From: CADEFX01 sp050260355 | Lineage (GTDB): Bacteria; Pseudomonadota; Alphaproteobacteria; Rhizobiales; Hyphomicrobiaceae | Reading direction: 5' to 3' | Assembly (NCBI GenBank): GCA_050260355.1 | Contig: JBLNBZ010000137.1 | Coordinates: forward strand, 1-64,000 | Length of the DNA: 64,000 nt | In this document: one piece after another, positions 17,602 through 25,524 of the stretch | How the letters are laid out: each line of letters begins with the position of its first letter | Position numbering within the stretch: the first letter of the stretch is position 1 | Position numbers and translations under genes: made by a program | Notes under the pieces: model-generated | Seen by the model: the letters and a program-made list of their open reading frames with translations, nothing else | The model's database searches: none | What the model was told of the DNA's origin: nothing

Positions 17602-17940
17602 GTGCAGGAAAACGACAAGCCAATTCTCATCTATTCGACCTTCCCGTCTCCTGAGGAGGCGGAGCGCGTCGGAGGCGAGCTTGTTGAGCGCGGATTGGCG
17701 GCCTGCGTCAACATTATCCCCGGCATGACAGCCATCTACATCTGGCAGGGGCAGCGCCACCGCGATTCCGAGTGCGTCATGATCATCAAGACCAGGGTCG
17801 GTCTGGCAGACCAGGTGATCGGGGAGGCAAGAAAGCTCCATCCCTATTCCAATCCGGCGTTGCTGGTTCTGCCGGTGGAGGGCGGCTCTCTCGACTTCGC
17901 GCGTTGGATTGCCGAGCAGACCGGCGGACATGCAACTTGA
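17602..17940 (+). CDS. cutA: Divalent-cation tolerance protein CutA
   Basis: 112 residues from GTG 17602, with GGAAGG upstream. CutA family features are ILIYSTFPSPEEAERVGG, ERGLAACVNIIPGMTAIYIWQG and the C-terminal HPYSNPALLVLPVEGG. CutA forms a trimeric ferredoxin-like protein resembling PII; it was linked to copper tolerance, but its cellular role is not settled. It sits 26 bases before eda and could be co-transcribed with it. Confidence 0.92.
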   Translation: MQENDKPILIYSTFPSPEEAERVGGELVERGLAACVNIIPGMTAIYIWQGQRHRDSECVMIIKTRVGLADQVIGEARKLHPYSNPALLVLPVEGGSLDFARWIAEQTGGHAT

Positions 17941-17966
17941 GATTTACCATCAGCGGGGAATGATCC

Positions 17967-18614
17967 ATGCAGAGTAACCTCAACGCTGCGCTGGGCGAGG
18001 CGCTCGCTGCTGGCGTGGTCGTGCCCGTGCTGACCATCGAGACGCCGGACGATGGTGTCGAGGTCGCGCGTGCGCTCGAGCGCGGCGGCCTCAATCTGAT
18101 CGAGATCACCTTGCGCACGCCGGCTGCCGTCGAGGTCATCCGGCGCATCGCAGCCGAGGTTCCGCAGGTGCGCGTCGGCGCGGGCACGGTGCTCGACCCG
18201 GAGCAGGCCGCAAAGGCAATCGAGGCAGGCGCCCGCTTCATCGTTTCCCCCGGCATGACGCCGCGTCTGCTCGAGGCGGCCGACAAATGGCCGGTTCCGT
18301 ATCTGCCTGGCGTCGCCACCGCATCGGAGGCGATGGCTCTGTCGGATCTCGGCTACCGGGCGCTCAAGTTCTTTCCCGCGGAGCCGGCTGGCGGCGTCAC
18401 CTATCTCAAAGCGCTGGCAGCACCCCTGCGAGGCATCTCGTTCTGTCCTACCGGCGGCATCGATGCGTCCAACGCGGCAGCCTATCTCGCCCTGCCGAAC
18501 GTGGCGGCTGTCGGCGGCTCGTGGGTCGCGCCGGCCAAGGAGATTGGCGCGCGTGACTGGCTTGCAATCACCGGGCTGGCGCACCAGGCGGCGAGCTTGC
18601 GCGCAAAGCGCTGA
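17967..18614 (+). CDS. eda: 2-dehydro-3-deoxy-6-phosphogluconate (KDPG) aldolase
   Basis: 215 residues. The catalytic Glu is in LIEITLRTPAAVEVI, the Schiff-base lysine in RALKFFPAEPAGG, and VRVGAGTVLDPEQA and SPGMTPRLLEAA are standard Eda motifs. It cleaves KDPG to pyruvate and glyceraldehyde-3-phosphate in the Entner-Doudoroff pathway. The last 47 bases overlap the 3' end of the kdgK gene on the opposite strand, which makes the substrate of this enzyme. No 6-phosphogluconate dehydratase (edd) is in the window. Confidence 0.92.
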   Translation: MQSNLNAALGEALAAGVVVPVLTIETPDDGVEVARALERGGLNLIEITLRTPAAVEVIRRIAAEVPQVRVGAGTVLDPEQAAKAIEAGARFIVSPGMTPRLLEAADKWPVPYLPGVATASEAMALSDLGYRALKFFPAEPAGGVTYLKALAAPLRGISFCPTGGIDASNAAAYLALPNVAAVGGSWVAPAKEIGARDWLAITGLAHQAASLRAKR

Positions 18615-19548
18615 GCGCTTCGGCCGTCGCGTCGCGCGGCACGATGGCGCCGCGGTGCTGGATCACGACACCCGCCAGCCGGTGCCCCGCGAGAGCGGCA
18701 GCCTCCGCTGCGAGGCCCCGCATCCGAGCGGCCAGATAGGCGGCGTTGAAGCTGTCGCCGGCTCCCGTGGTGTCGATCGCCTTGATCCGCTGCGGCGCCG
18801 GCACCTCGATCTCCTGCGAGCCCGCTCGAACGAGCGCGCCTTCGGATCCGAGCTTCACCGCAATCTCCCGCACGCCGAGATCGCATAAGCGCGCGGCTGT
18901 CGCCTGCGGGCTGCGGTCGCCCCACAGTTGCGCCTCGTCGTCGAAGGTCGGCAATCCCACGTCACTCAGCGCCCAGAAGTGACCCATGACGCTCTGCGCG
19001 CGGCTCCGATCAGGCCAGCCTCGCGGGCGGAAGTTGCTATCCATCACAATGGTGGCGCCGGCGGTGCGCGCCGCGGCGAGCGCTTCAGCGAAGCGTGCAA
19101 GCCCGCGGTCTGAGTAGAGGGAAAGCGTGATGCCGGAGAAGTAGACCAACCCGGCTTTCGTCAAGGCCTCGATCACCCCTGCGGCGCCCGGGCCATCGAG
19201 CAGCTCCCGCGCCGGCGAGCGATCGCGCCAGTAGTAGAACGTGCGCTCGCCCTGCGCGTTGGTCTCGATCAGGTAGAGGCCGGGCATCCGCCCAGGAACC
19301 ACGACGGTCGGGTGCGTCCCGACGCCCTCGGCGCGCGCCAGCTCGAGAATGCCGGAGCTGTAAGGATCATCGCCCAGAGCCGTCGCGTAGGCCACGTCGA
19401 CGCCCGCGCGGGCAAGATAGACAGCCGTATTGAAGGTGTCTCCGCCGTATGCGAGCCCGAACCGGCCGTCTGTCCCTTTGGCAAGCTCGACCATGCACTC
19501 GCCGACGGCGATGACGGGGCCGCGATGGGGGGTGATGGCTTCTGGCAC
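18568..19548 (-). CDS. kdgK: 2-keto-3-deoxygluconate kinase (PfkB family)
   Basis: 326 residues from GTG 19548, which has AGCGGA upstream; TTG at 19566 is in frame and gives 332. The ribokinase/PfkB signatures are YGGDTFNTAVYLARAG near the N-terminus and IDTTGAGDSFNAAYLAARM with the catalytic Asp. FYYWRDRSPAREL is typical of KDG kinases. It phosphorylates 2-keto-3-deoxygluconate to KDPG. It converges on eda and the two coding regions overlap tail to tail by 47 bases, an arrangement that could cause mutual transcriptional interference. Confidence 0.9.
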   Translation of the reverse strand: MPEAITPHRGPVIAVGECMVELAKGTDGRFGLAYGGDTFNTAVYLARAGVDVAYATALGDDPYSSGILELARAEGVGTHPTVVVPGRMPGLYLIETNAQGERTFYYWRDRSPARELLDGPGAAGVIEALTKAGLVYFSGITLSLYSDRGLARFAEALAAARTAGATIVMDSNFRPRGWPDRSRAQSVMGHFWALSDVGLPTFDDEAQLWGDRSPQATAARLCDLGVREIAVKLGSEGALVRAGSQEIEVPAPQRIKAIDTTGAGDSFNAAYLAARMRGLAAEAAALAGHRLAGVVIQHRGAIVPRDATAEALSALRASSPPGAPAR

Positions 19549-19623
19549 GGGCGATCCGCTTTGCAATGTGGGGCGCCCAGCCTACTTCACTTGCGGCCCG
19601 TTGTGCGATGCCGCCGGCCGGCC

Positions 19624-20658
19624 TCAGGGCGCGTTGCGCAGCGAAGTTGCCAGCATCTGCCGCGTCGAGCCCTTCCGCGCGGCATAGGAGGACCTGGACG
19701 GTGCCGCACGCCGCTCGGCGCGCCGGTGCTCCGGCGCATGCGCCGCATGGGCCGAAGCGGTGGCGCCGGACTGCTCGCCGGTGGCAGCCGCCGCCGGAAT
19801 GCTCAGGCCCGCAGACGATTGCTGCTCGTCCGTTGAGCCGAGCGCGGCGTGGCTCTGCCTGCGCCGCGCCTCCTCCAGCGCAATCTCCGCGCGCTCGGAG
19901 GCGCCTGCGATGGGCGCGCCCACTGCCATGCGTCCTTGCAGCAGCTCGTGCCGCGCTTCCGGTAATGGCTCGAGTGCGGCACGGGCGCGGAATCTCGCGT
20001 CGGCGGAGCTTGCGCCGGCTTTATGCCCGCCTTTCTGCTGCGCCACGATGGCGCGTGGCAAGCAGCGCCCGCCGGCACCTGCAACCTGTCCCTTCGGACA
20101 GTCTCCGCCGCAGGCAATGCCTTTGTGGCTCTGTACGAGCGACAGGAGAATGTAATCGGCTTCCTCGACCGGCAGGGCCGCGTTGACCCGTTCGGTGAAT
20201 GCCTTCATTGCGTTCCTGGTGCTGCTGCTCCACCAGCCGTGCACCTCGCCTCCGTAGCAGCCAACCCGCTTCAGCTCGCGCTGAATATCGCGCACGAGCT
20301 CGGCCCGCGCCGCCGCGTCTCCTGGTTTGGATGAGGAGAGCCTCAGGGTCGATGGGGAGGTCGTGACAGCTCTAGGCGCGAAAGTTTCGTCCGCCTCGGC
20401 AACAGCCACTGTTCCCCACGATCCGCCGGCTGGAGAAGCATTGGGTTGGGTCGTGGCGCGGCTCGCCTGCGCGACGGGGTCTTTGGGGGAGGACACCCTG
20501 GGGGTGCCAGTGCTCTGTGTCGTTGCAACTGCACGGGAAGCGGGCTGGGAGGACGCTAGATCGATCGCGGCACGCTTGTGGTTTGACCCCAGCGTCCAGG
20601 CGTAGGCGGCGGCGCCAATCCCCGCGACCGCGAGCGCCAACGCGAACTTGAGACTCAT
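19624..20658 (-). CDS. Membrane-anchored protein with peptidoglycan-binding-like domain
   Basis: 344 residues. One N-terminal membrane helix (FALALAVAGIGAAAYAWTLG) is followed by a Ser/Thr/Ala-rich low-complexity linker up to about residue 115. Residues about 120-190 match a PG-binding-1-like unit: IQRELKRVGCYGGEVHGWW, then NAMKAFTERVNAALPVEEADY, and a CGGDCPKGQ cysteine pair. The tail is Ala/Arg-rich and disordered. I have seen this CYxG...CPxGQ architecture in Hyphomicrobiales envelope proteins of unknown role. ATG 20658 has GGAG upstream. Confidence 0.7.
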   Translation of the reverse strand: MSLKFALALAVAGIGAAAYAWTLGSNHKRAAIDLASSQPASRAVATTQSTGTPRVSSPKDPVAQASRATTQPNASPAGGSWGTVAVAEADETFAPRAVTTSPSTLRLSSSKPGDAAARAELVRDIQRELKRVGCYGGEVHGWWSSSTRNAMKAFTERVNAALPVEEADYILLSLVQSHKGIACGGDCPKGQVAGAGGRCLPRAIVAQQKGGHKAGASSADARFRARAALEPLPEARHELLQGRMAVGAPIAGASERAEIALEEARRRQSHAALGSTDEQQSSAGLSIPAAAATGEQSGATASAHAAHAPEHRRAERRAAPSRSSYAARKGSTRQMLATSLRNAP

Positions 20659-21342
20659 ATGCAACTCCGCTGCGCCTTGCCCCGCGAATGCCCTCGCCGC
20701 ACCGGTCAGGCGCCCTTGCGAACAACCACTATCAACGCACTCGAGGCCATCAGGTTCTGCCCGTGATCGGATATTTTGATATAGGGCGGCGGCCTTTGGC
20801 GTCGATCACCTGAGGCGCTCACATTCCCGTCAATTTGCGCGCACATCGAAGCTGCGCGATCCGTCAGCAGGCCGGCAGGCCCCCCTGTGTAAAACTCTGC
20901 TCGGCGGTGGATGAACTGTGGATACGTGGCGGCGCGTTCTGTGGATAGGCGAGCTATCTGCAACTGTTGCGTTGCAACCTCACTAGCCCGCGAAGCTCCG
21001 CGCCGACCGAGTAAGTCCTTACGAATCGTAAACGAACTTGCTATCAGCGAACCTGAGGGGGAAGTATGACTGTCCTGCGTCGCGCGTTCGCGTGGCCTCG
21101 AGCTTTCTGTGCATAACTGCTTCATCAAGCGGCGATGGGCAAAGTGCATAAGTCGCTCCCGGCCAGCTCGATCTGAGATTGCGCTCGCCGACGGCCGCTC
21201 AACCGGACGCGAGAGATAGGCCAGTGCCCGCCCGTTCGGCCGGCACCCTAGCATCTGCAACCTCAGAACAGCCCTGCTCAGCGTGAGTCGATATGCCGGC
21301 TTGCGGATCCGCTGCATGCCGGCCCCACGACAGGGGGCAAAA
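20659..21342. other. 684-nt non-coding gap between divergent envelope and membrane-protein genes
   Basis: No reading frame here has family resemblance or a credible start. The stretch is A/T-richer than the genes around it, has several short inverted repeats (for example around CAACTGTTGCGTTGCAAC near 20960-20977), and holds a cluster of DnaA-box-like 9-mers listed separately. It should contain the promoters of both flanking genes. Confidence 0.5.
20917..21151. promoter_or_regulatory. Cluster of DnaA-box-like 9-mers
   Basis: TGTGCATAA at 21108-21116 is an exact reverse complement of the TTATNCACA consensus. TGTGGATAC (20917-20925), TGTGGATAG (20940-20948) and AGTGCATAA (21143-21151) each differ at one position. 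Four sites lie within 235 bases, in one orientation. This could mark DnaA-dependent regulation or a replication-related site; no dnaA, hemE, rep or par gene is near. Confidence 0.35.
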
Positions 21343-22566
21343 ATGATGAAGCATGTACTGGGGGTGCTAGGCGTCATCGCCGCAAGCGTGCTGCTTGCCG
21401 TGTCGGCGGCGATGAACTGGCGCTTCGGCTTCAGCCTCGGCAAGACCGGGCTGGATGGGCAGATCTACGGGGCAGCGAGTGCCGCCGCGGACTGCTTCAA
21501 GGCGCTTGTTCCGTTCTTCTTCTTCGCCGCTATACGCAATCGGATGTGGTCGCAGGCTGCCGCTTCCGCGGTCGTCTGGGTCGTGGTCATGGCCTACTCG
21601 ATGACCTCGGCGCTCGGCCATGCCGCGCTGAACCGGCTCGACACGTCGGGACAGCGCGCGGTGCAGGCCGCCAACTACCACGATCTCCGCACTGACCTGA
21701 AACGGGCCGAGGACCAGGCGAGCTGGATTCCCCAGCATCGTCCGGCTCAGACCGTGCAGGCTGAGATCGATAATCTGAAGAACCAGCGCGCCTGGAGCTT
21801 CAGCAAGGGCTGTACCGATGTGACCGGTCCCCAGGGCCGCGAGTTCTGCAAGCAGTACCACGGGCTGTCCGCAGAGCTGGCGTCCGCCCAGCAGGCCGCC
21901 GCCCTTGAGGCTCGGATTGCCGAGCTCAGAGCGCAGCTCAGCCGGAACGAGGGCGGGACCGTGATGTCGGAGGCCGATCCGCAGGCAGCGGTGTTGGCCA
22001 AGCTCGTTGCCATCCTGCTGCCGGGCACCAAGGTCGCCGACGTGCAGACTGCACTGACGATCTTCGTCGCCTTGCTGCTCGAGGTTGGCTCGGGCTTCGG
22101 CATGTACGTGGCCTTTGCCTACTGGAACCTCGGCGACCGGCGCACTCCGGCGGTACCCGAGATCATCCCGTCGGTGGCGGTGGCTGCTGTCCAGCCTGCC
22201 GCGGCACTCGTCGTCGAGGCGAAGAAGCCGCAGGCCGGGGCCAACGACAACCGGTCCTTGCCGGTGCGCACGCAGAAGCTGGTGGCACCCGAGGATGACG
22301 TTCAGCGCTTCTACAAGGAGAGAATCGAGACCACGGACGGTTCGAGCATCACCGCAACTGCTCTCTACGAAGACTACTGCACATGGTGCGAGGAGCAGGA
22401 GAAGGAGCCTCTGGCACTGCCAACGTTCGGCCGTGAGTTCGGAGAGCTCGGAATTCAGAAAGCCAAAATTGCAGGACGGGTTCGCTACATGGGTATAGCG
22501 CTCAAGTCTGGCCTGGAGCACGAGGAGGATAAGAAAACGCCGGCCACAATGGAGAAAGCAGCTTAG
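21343..22566 (+). CDS. Four-helix membrane protein with cytoplasmic coiled region and C-terminal winged-helix-like domain
   Basis: 407 residues. Helices are at about residues 4-26 (VLGVLGVIAASVLLAVSAAM), 45-60, 68-88 and 225-250 (TIFVALLLEVGSGFGMYVAF). Between helices 3 and 4 is a roughly 130-residue charged, Gln-rich segment likely to be coiled coil, with Cys in GCTDVTG and FCKQY. After a Pro/Ala linker, the last 90 residues (VQRFYKERIETTDGSSITA, then EDYCTWCEEQ, then FGRELGI-like sequence) resemble the small helix-turn-helix found at the C-terminus of phage/plasmid D5-like primases. The combination is unusual. AGGGGGC precedes ATG 21343. Function unknown; a strong terminator follows. Confidence 0.7.
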   Translation: MMKHVLGVLGVIAASVLLAVSAAMNWRFGFSLGKTGLDGQIYGAASAAADCFKALVPFFFFAAIRNRMWSQAAASAVVWVVVMAYSMTSALGHAALNRLDTSGQRAVQAANYHDLRTDLKRAEDQASWIPQHRPAQTVQAEIDNLKNQRAWSFSKGCTDVTGPQGREFCKQYHGLSAELASAQQAAALEARIAELRAQLSRNEGGTVMSEADPQAAVLAKLVAILLPGTKVADVQTALTIFVALLLEVGSGFGMYVAFAYWNLGDRRTPAVPEIIPSVAVAAVQPAAALVVEAKKPQAGANDNRSLPVRTQKLVAPEDDVQRFYKERIETTDGSSITATALYEDYCTWCEEQEKEPLALPTFGREFGELGIQKAKIAGRVRYMGIALKSGLEHEEDKKTPATMEKAA

Positions 22567-22608
22567 CTGCCAAAGGCAGCTAGCTGCAGCCGGATATCGG
22601 AAGGAGAG

Positions 22609-22636
22609 GGCCGCGCGAGCGGCCTTCTTCTTTTTT
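22609..22636 (+). terminator. Rho-independent terminator after the four-helix membrane protein
   Basis: A perfect stem GGCCGC (22609-22614) and GCGGCC (22619-22624) with a GCGA tetraloop is followed directly by TTCTTCTTTTTT. A second small hairpin, AGCTGCC-AAA-GGCAGCT, overlaps the stop codon at 22565-22581. Confidence 0.85.
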
Positions 22637-22801
22637 GGGGGAGCCTTTCCAAGAAGTCATCGCGGGCTTCATGCTTTGACCCGTCCGACAGCAAGTGGAT
22701 AGCGGAGTTGCCGGAGTGCGCCTCGGCTTTCCCCTTGATCGCGCGGCGCGCCAAAGGCCACACTGGCCCTCCTCACAGCAAAAGGACGAGGGACGCATCG
22801 C

Positions 22802-23527
22802 ATGGCGGCAGTGCTCGACATCATCCGGCGCGAGACCAAGGCTCTGGTCTTCGATCTTTACGGCACCGTCGTCGATATGCAGTCCGGCCTCACTGAGGCT
22901 GTGACGCCGTTCCTCGCCAAGAAGGGCTGGACCGGCAAGCCGTCGAGCTTTGTCACCTGGTGGCGGCACACCCACTTCGAGGACAGCATGATCGACGCGC
23001 TCCTCGACCGCGGCCACACACCTTATCGCCAGATCGGCCACCGCGCCGTGTCCCAGGTGATGGACCGCTGCCGCATCGAGCACACGCAAGCGGAGGTCGA
23101 GTGGCTGGTGTCCCAGATCGAGCGGCTGAAGCCCTTCCCCGATGTGGTTGCGGCGCTCGAGCGCCTGCACACCCGCTACAAGCTCGTCATCCTGTCGAAC
23201 GGCGACCGCGACATGCTGGAGGCGGCGCGACCGCACATCGGCTTTGCCTTCGACCGCATCATCTCCGTGCAGGAGGCCGGCTACTTCAAGCCGCATTTCA
23301 AGACCTATGCGACGGCCGAGGCGATCATCTCCGCGCAGTGGCCGCATATCGAGCGCACGAGCTGCCTGTTCGTCGCCAATCATGCCTTCGACTGCATCGG
23401 TTCCAAGTCGCACGGCTTCCGCACGGCCTTCGTCGATCGCCGCAAGCGTCCGTTCGGCCAGTCGCCGCTTCAGCCGGATTTGATGGTGGCCGATTTCAAG
23501 TCGCTGGCGGAAGCCCTGGTGCCGTGA
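22802..23527 (+). CDS. Haloacid dehalogenase type II (HAD superfamily)
   Basis: 241 residues. The nucleophile Asp18 is in LVFDLYGTVVDMQSG; motif II SNGDRDML and the Lys in QEAGYFKPHFKTYATAE follow, as does the acidic motif near VANHAFDCIGSKSHG. This pattern matches L-2-haloacid dehalogenases, which hydrolyse short 2-haloalkanoates to hydroxyacids, though many relatives have other or unknown substrates. It precedes the DSD1-type gene by 33 bases and is probably co-transcribed with it. Start ATG 22802. Confidence 0.85.
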   Translation: MAAVLDIIRRETKALVFDLYGTVVDMQSGLTEAVTPFLAKKGWTGKPSSFVTWWRHTHFEDSMIDALLDRGHTPYRQIGHRAVSQVMDRCRIEHTQAEVEWLVSQIERLKPFPDVVAALERLHTRYKLVILSNGDRDMLEAARPHIGFAFDRIISVQEAGYFKPHFKTYATAEAIISAQWPHIERTSCLFVANHAFDCIGSKSHGFRTAFVDRRKRPFGQSPLQPDLMVADFKSLAEALVP

Positions 23528-23560
23528 GCGGCAACCGCAACTCGTAGATCGAGGAGACCG

Positions 23561-24700
23561 ATGGCCCAGCTTCCCCCAGCCACCCCTGGCATGGCCTATG
23601 CCGACATCGACACGCCGGCGCTCGTCATCGACCTCGACGCCTTCGAGCGCAACCTGAAGCGCATGGCCGATGCCGTCGCCAAGGCGGGCGTGCGGCTCAG
23701 GCCCCATGCCAAGACGCACAAGTCGCCCATCATCGGCTTGAAGCAGATGGCGCTGGGCGCCGTCGGCGTGTGCTGCCAGAAGGTGTCGGAAGCCGAGGCC
23801 ATGGTGTTGGGCGGCGTGCCCGACGTCTATGTCTCCAACGAGGTCGTGGGCCAGCGTAAGCTCGACCGCCTGGCCGCGCTGGCGCGGCAGGCCCGCGTCA
23901 TGGTCGCCGCCGACAACGAGGCGGCCATCGAGGGGCTCGCCGCTGCCGCCACGCGCGCGGGCGTGAAGCTCCGCGTCCTCGTCGAGATCAACGTCGGCGC
24001 CAACCGCTGCGGCGTGGAGCCGGGTGAGCCAGCCGTAGCGCTGGCGCAGCAGATTGCCAGGCAGAAGAGCCTGCACTTCGCCGGTCTGCAGGCCTACCAG
24101 GGCCGCGCCCAGCACCTGCGAACCGTCGAGGAGCGCAGGGCCGCCATTGCGGATGCGGTAGAGAGGTCACGCCGCACCGTCGACCTGCTGAAACGCTCCG
24201 GCCTGGAATGCGAGGTCGTCGGCGGAGCCGGCACCGGCACCTACGACCTGGAAGCCGCCAGCGGCGTCTACAACGAGCTGCAGGCCGGCTCCTACATCTT
24301 CATGGACGCCGACTACGCCCGCAACAAGAAGGCTGACGGCAGCCGCTACGACACGTTCGAGCATGCGCTGTTCGTGCTCGCGACCGTCATGAGCACGCCG
24401 GTTGCCGAGCGTGCCGTCATCGACGCGGGCCTGAAGTCGTTCTCATTCGACTGCGGCGTTCCAGAGGTGTCCGGCCTCGCCGGCGCCGTCTACGAGCGGC
24501 CATCGGACGAGCACGGCAATCTCAATCTCGCCGCCTGCAACGAGCGGCCGCGCCTCGGCGACAAGATCCTGCTCATTCCCGGCCACTGCGACCCGACCGT
24601 CAACCTGCACGACTGGTACATCGGCGTGCGTGGCCTGGGCACACCGGGCGCACGCGTCGAGAGCGTGTGGCCGGTCGCTGCCCGTGGCGCTGTGTTCTAG
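23561..24700 (+). CDS. DSD1-family PLP enzyme (D-threonine / 3-hydroxy-D-aspartate aldolase type)
   Basis: 379 residues, fold-type III. The PLP lysine lies in RPHAKTHKSP (Lys51), and the metal-binding C-terminal motif is IPGHCDPTVNLHDWYIGVRG. VGVCCQKVSEAEAMVLGG, GLQAYQGRAQHLR and SGVYNELQAGSYIFMDADYA are shared with BhcC (erythro-3-hydroxyaspartate aldolase) and with D-threonine aldolases. Such enzymes split 3-hydroxy amino acids into glycine and an aldehyde or glyoxylate. The substrate is open. Upstream HAD gene probably shares its transcript; GGAGACC-type site precedes ATG 23561. Confidence 0.85.
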   Translation: MAQLPPATPGMAYADIDTPALVIDLDAFERNLKRMADAVAKAGVRLRPHAKTHKSPIIGLKQMALGAVGVCCQKVSEAEAMVLGGVPDVYVSNEVVGQRKLDRLAALARQARVMVAADNEAAIEGLAAAATRAGVKLRVLVEINVGANRCGVEPGEPAVALAQQIARQKSLHFAGLQAYQGRAQHLRTVEERRAAIADAVERSRRTVDLLKRSGLECEVVGGAGTGTYDLEAASGVYNELQAGSYIFMDADYARNKKADGSRYDTFEHALFVLATVMSTPVAERAVIDAGLKSFSFDCGVPEVSGLAGAVYERPSDEHGNLNLAACNERPRLGDKILLIPGHCDPTVNLHDWYIGVRGLGTPGARVESVWPVAARGAVF

Positions 24701-24707
24701 CGGCGCA

Positions 24708-24899
24708 CTACACGCGCTCCGGTTTGCGCTGGGCCTCGGCAAACCATGGCGACGGCTTGAGCTTCAAATGATAAGGCTTGGCGCGCTCGTCCCGCGCGTA
24801 AGCCGCCATCAAGCGATTGAGCTGGTCGGCCTTTTGTTTGGCCTCCTCATAGGTGGCGTGCTCGCTGATTGGCACGTTCCCTCTGTGCACGACGTACAT
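24708..24899 (-). CDS. Small conserved-looking protein of unknown function
   Basis: 63 residues starting MYVVHRGNVPISEHATYEE, with AAGGAG seven bases before ATG 24899, a strong ribosome site. The protein is soluble and rich in Lys, Ala and Tyr, with a likely amphipathic helix (ATYEEAKQKADQLNRLMAAY). It converges on the aldolase gene with an 7-base gap. I know no family. Confidence 0.55.
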   Translation of the reverse strand: MYVVHRGNVPISEHATYEEAKQKADQLNRLMAAYARDERAKPYHLKLKPSPWFAEAQRKPERV

Positions 24900-25120
24900 C
24901 GGCCCGCTCCTTGTACGTTTCTGACGGCGGGCAATCTGCATGTGAATGTGGCGGAGATAGAGCCTCGATTCGAAATGGTTGTGGCAAATTGCTTCGAGCC
25001 CACAACTGCGTGTCCTCGCGCGCTCGCCAGCCCAAACGGAACTCTGCTGGCTTTTCGGTCGATGGACGGCGGGAACCCCTTCTCTTGCTTCACGTTACCT
25101 CGGCAACAGAGGAGGTCGCG

Positions 25121-25354
25121 ATGGCTATCAATCGTGAAGACGGCAGGATGGTCGCCGGCAACACGGTGCTGAGCGTCGTTTTTGTCGCAGCGGTCATCGT
25201 CGGCGTCCTTGCGCTGGGGGCGTGGTACTTCAACCACGTGGAGGTCGGCTCGCTCAGGGATGCGTCGCAAGCGCCGACGACAACTCCGGTTCCGAAGGAT
25301 CCGGGCACGACCGTCGTGCCGAAAGGCAGTGCAGTTCCGTCGATCAGAAACTGA
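25121..25354 (+). CDS. Small single-pass membrane protein
   Basis: 77 residues. A short charged N-terminus (MAINREDGRM) leads to one membrane helix (NTVLSVVFVAAVIVGVLALGAWYF) and a Pro/Thr-rich tail outside. AGAGGAGG lies just before ATG 25121, and a perfect terminator follows at 25386, so this is an independent one-gene unit. Function unknown. Confidence 0.65.
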   Translation: MAINREDGRMVAGNTVLSVVFVAAVIVGVLALGAWYFNHVEVGSLRDASQAPTTTPVPKDPGTTVVPKGSAVPSIRN

Positions 25355-25385
25355 GCTCACGCCTGCATGAGCATGTCTTGCGACT

Positions 25386-25408
25386 GGGTGCCCCGCGGCA
25401 CCCTTTTT
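25386..25408 (+). terminator. Rho-independent terminator
   Basis: Stem GGGTGCC (25386-25392) pairs perfectly with GGCACCC (25397-25403) across a CCGC loop and is followed by TTTTT. It ends the transcript of the 77-residue membrane protein. Confidence 0.88.
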
Positions 25409-25524
25409 CGCGCCTCCTCCCTCGGACTCCCGACACGTTTCGCTCAGCATCGAATTGCCAATGCGTGCGAGCCCTGGCACACCGTCCTCCGGATTGACGC
25501 CAGAGCCATGCCCGGAGCGACCAT

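Noticed and set aside
20706..21443. 245-codon minus-strand frame across the long gap
   Set aside because: It overlaps the start of a better supported plus-strand gene, lacks a ribosome site and shows no domain or compositional order.
22580..24115. Long minus-strand frame opposite the dehalogenase and DSD1-type genes
   Set aside because: Antisense shadow; both plus-strand genes have intact catalytic motifs.
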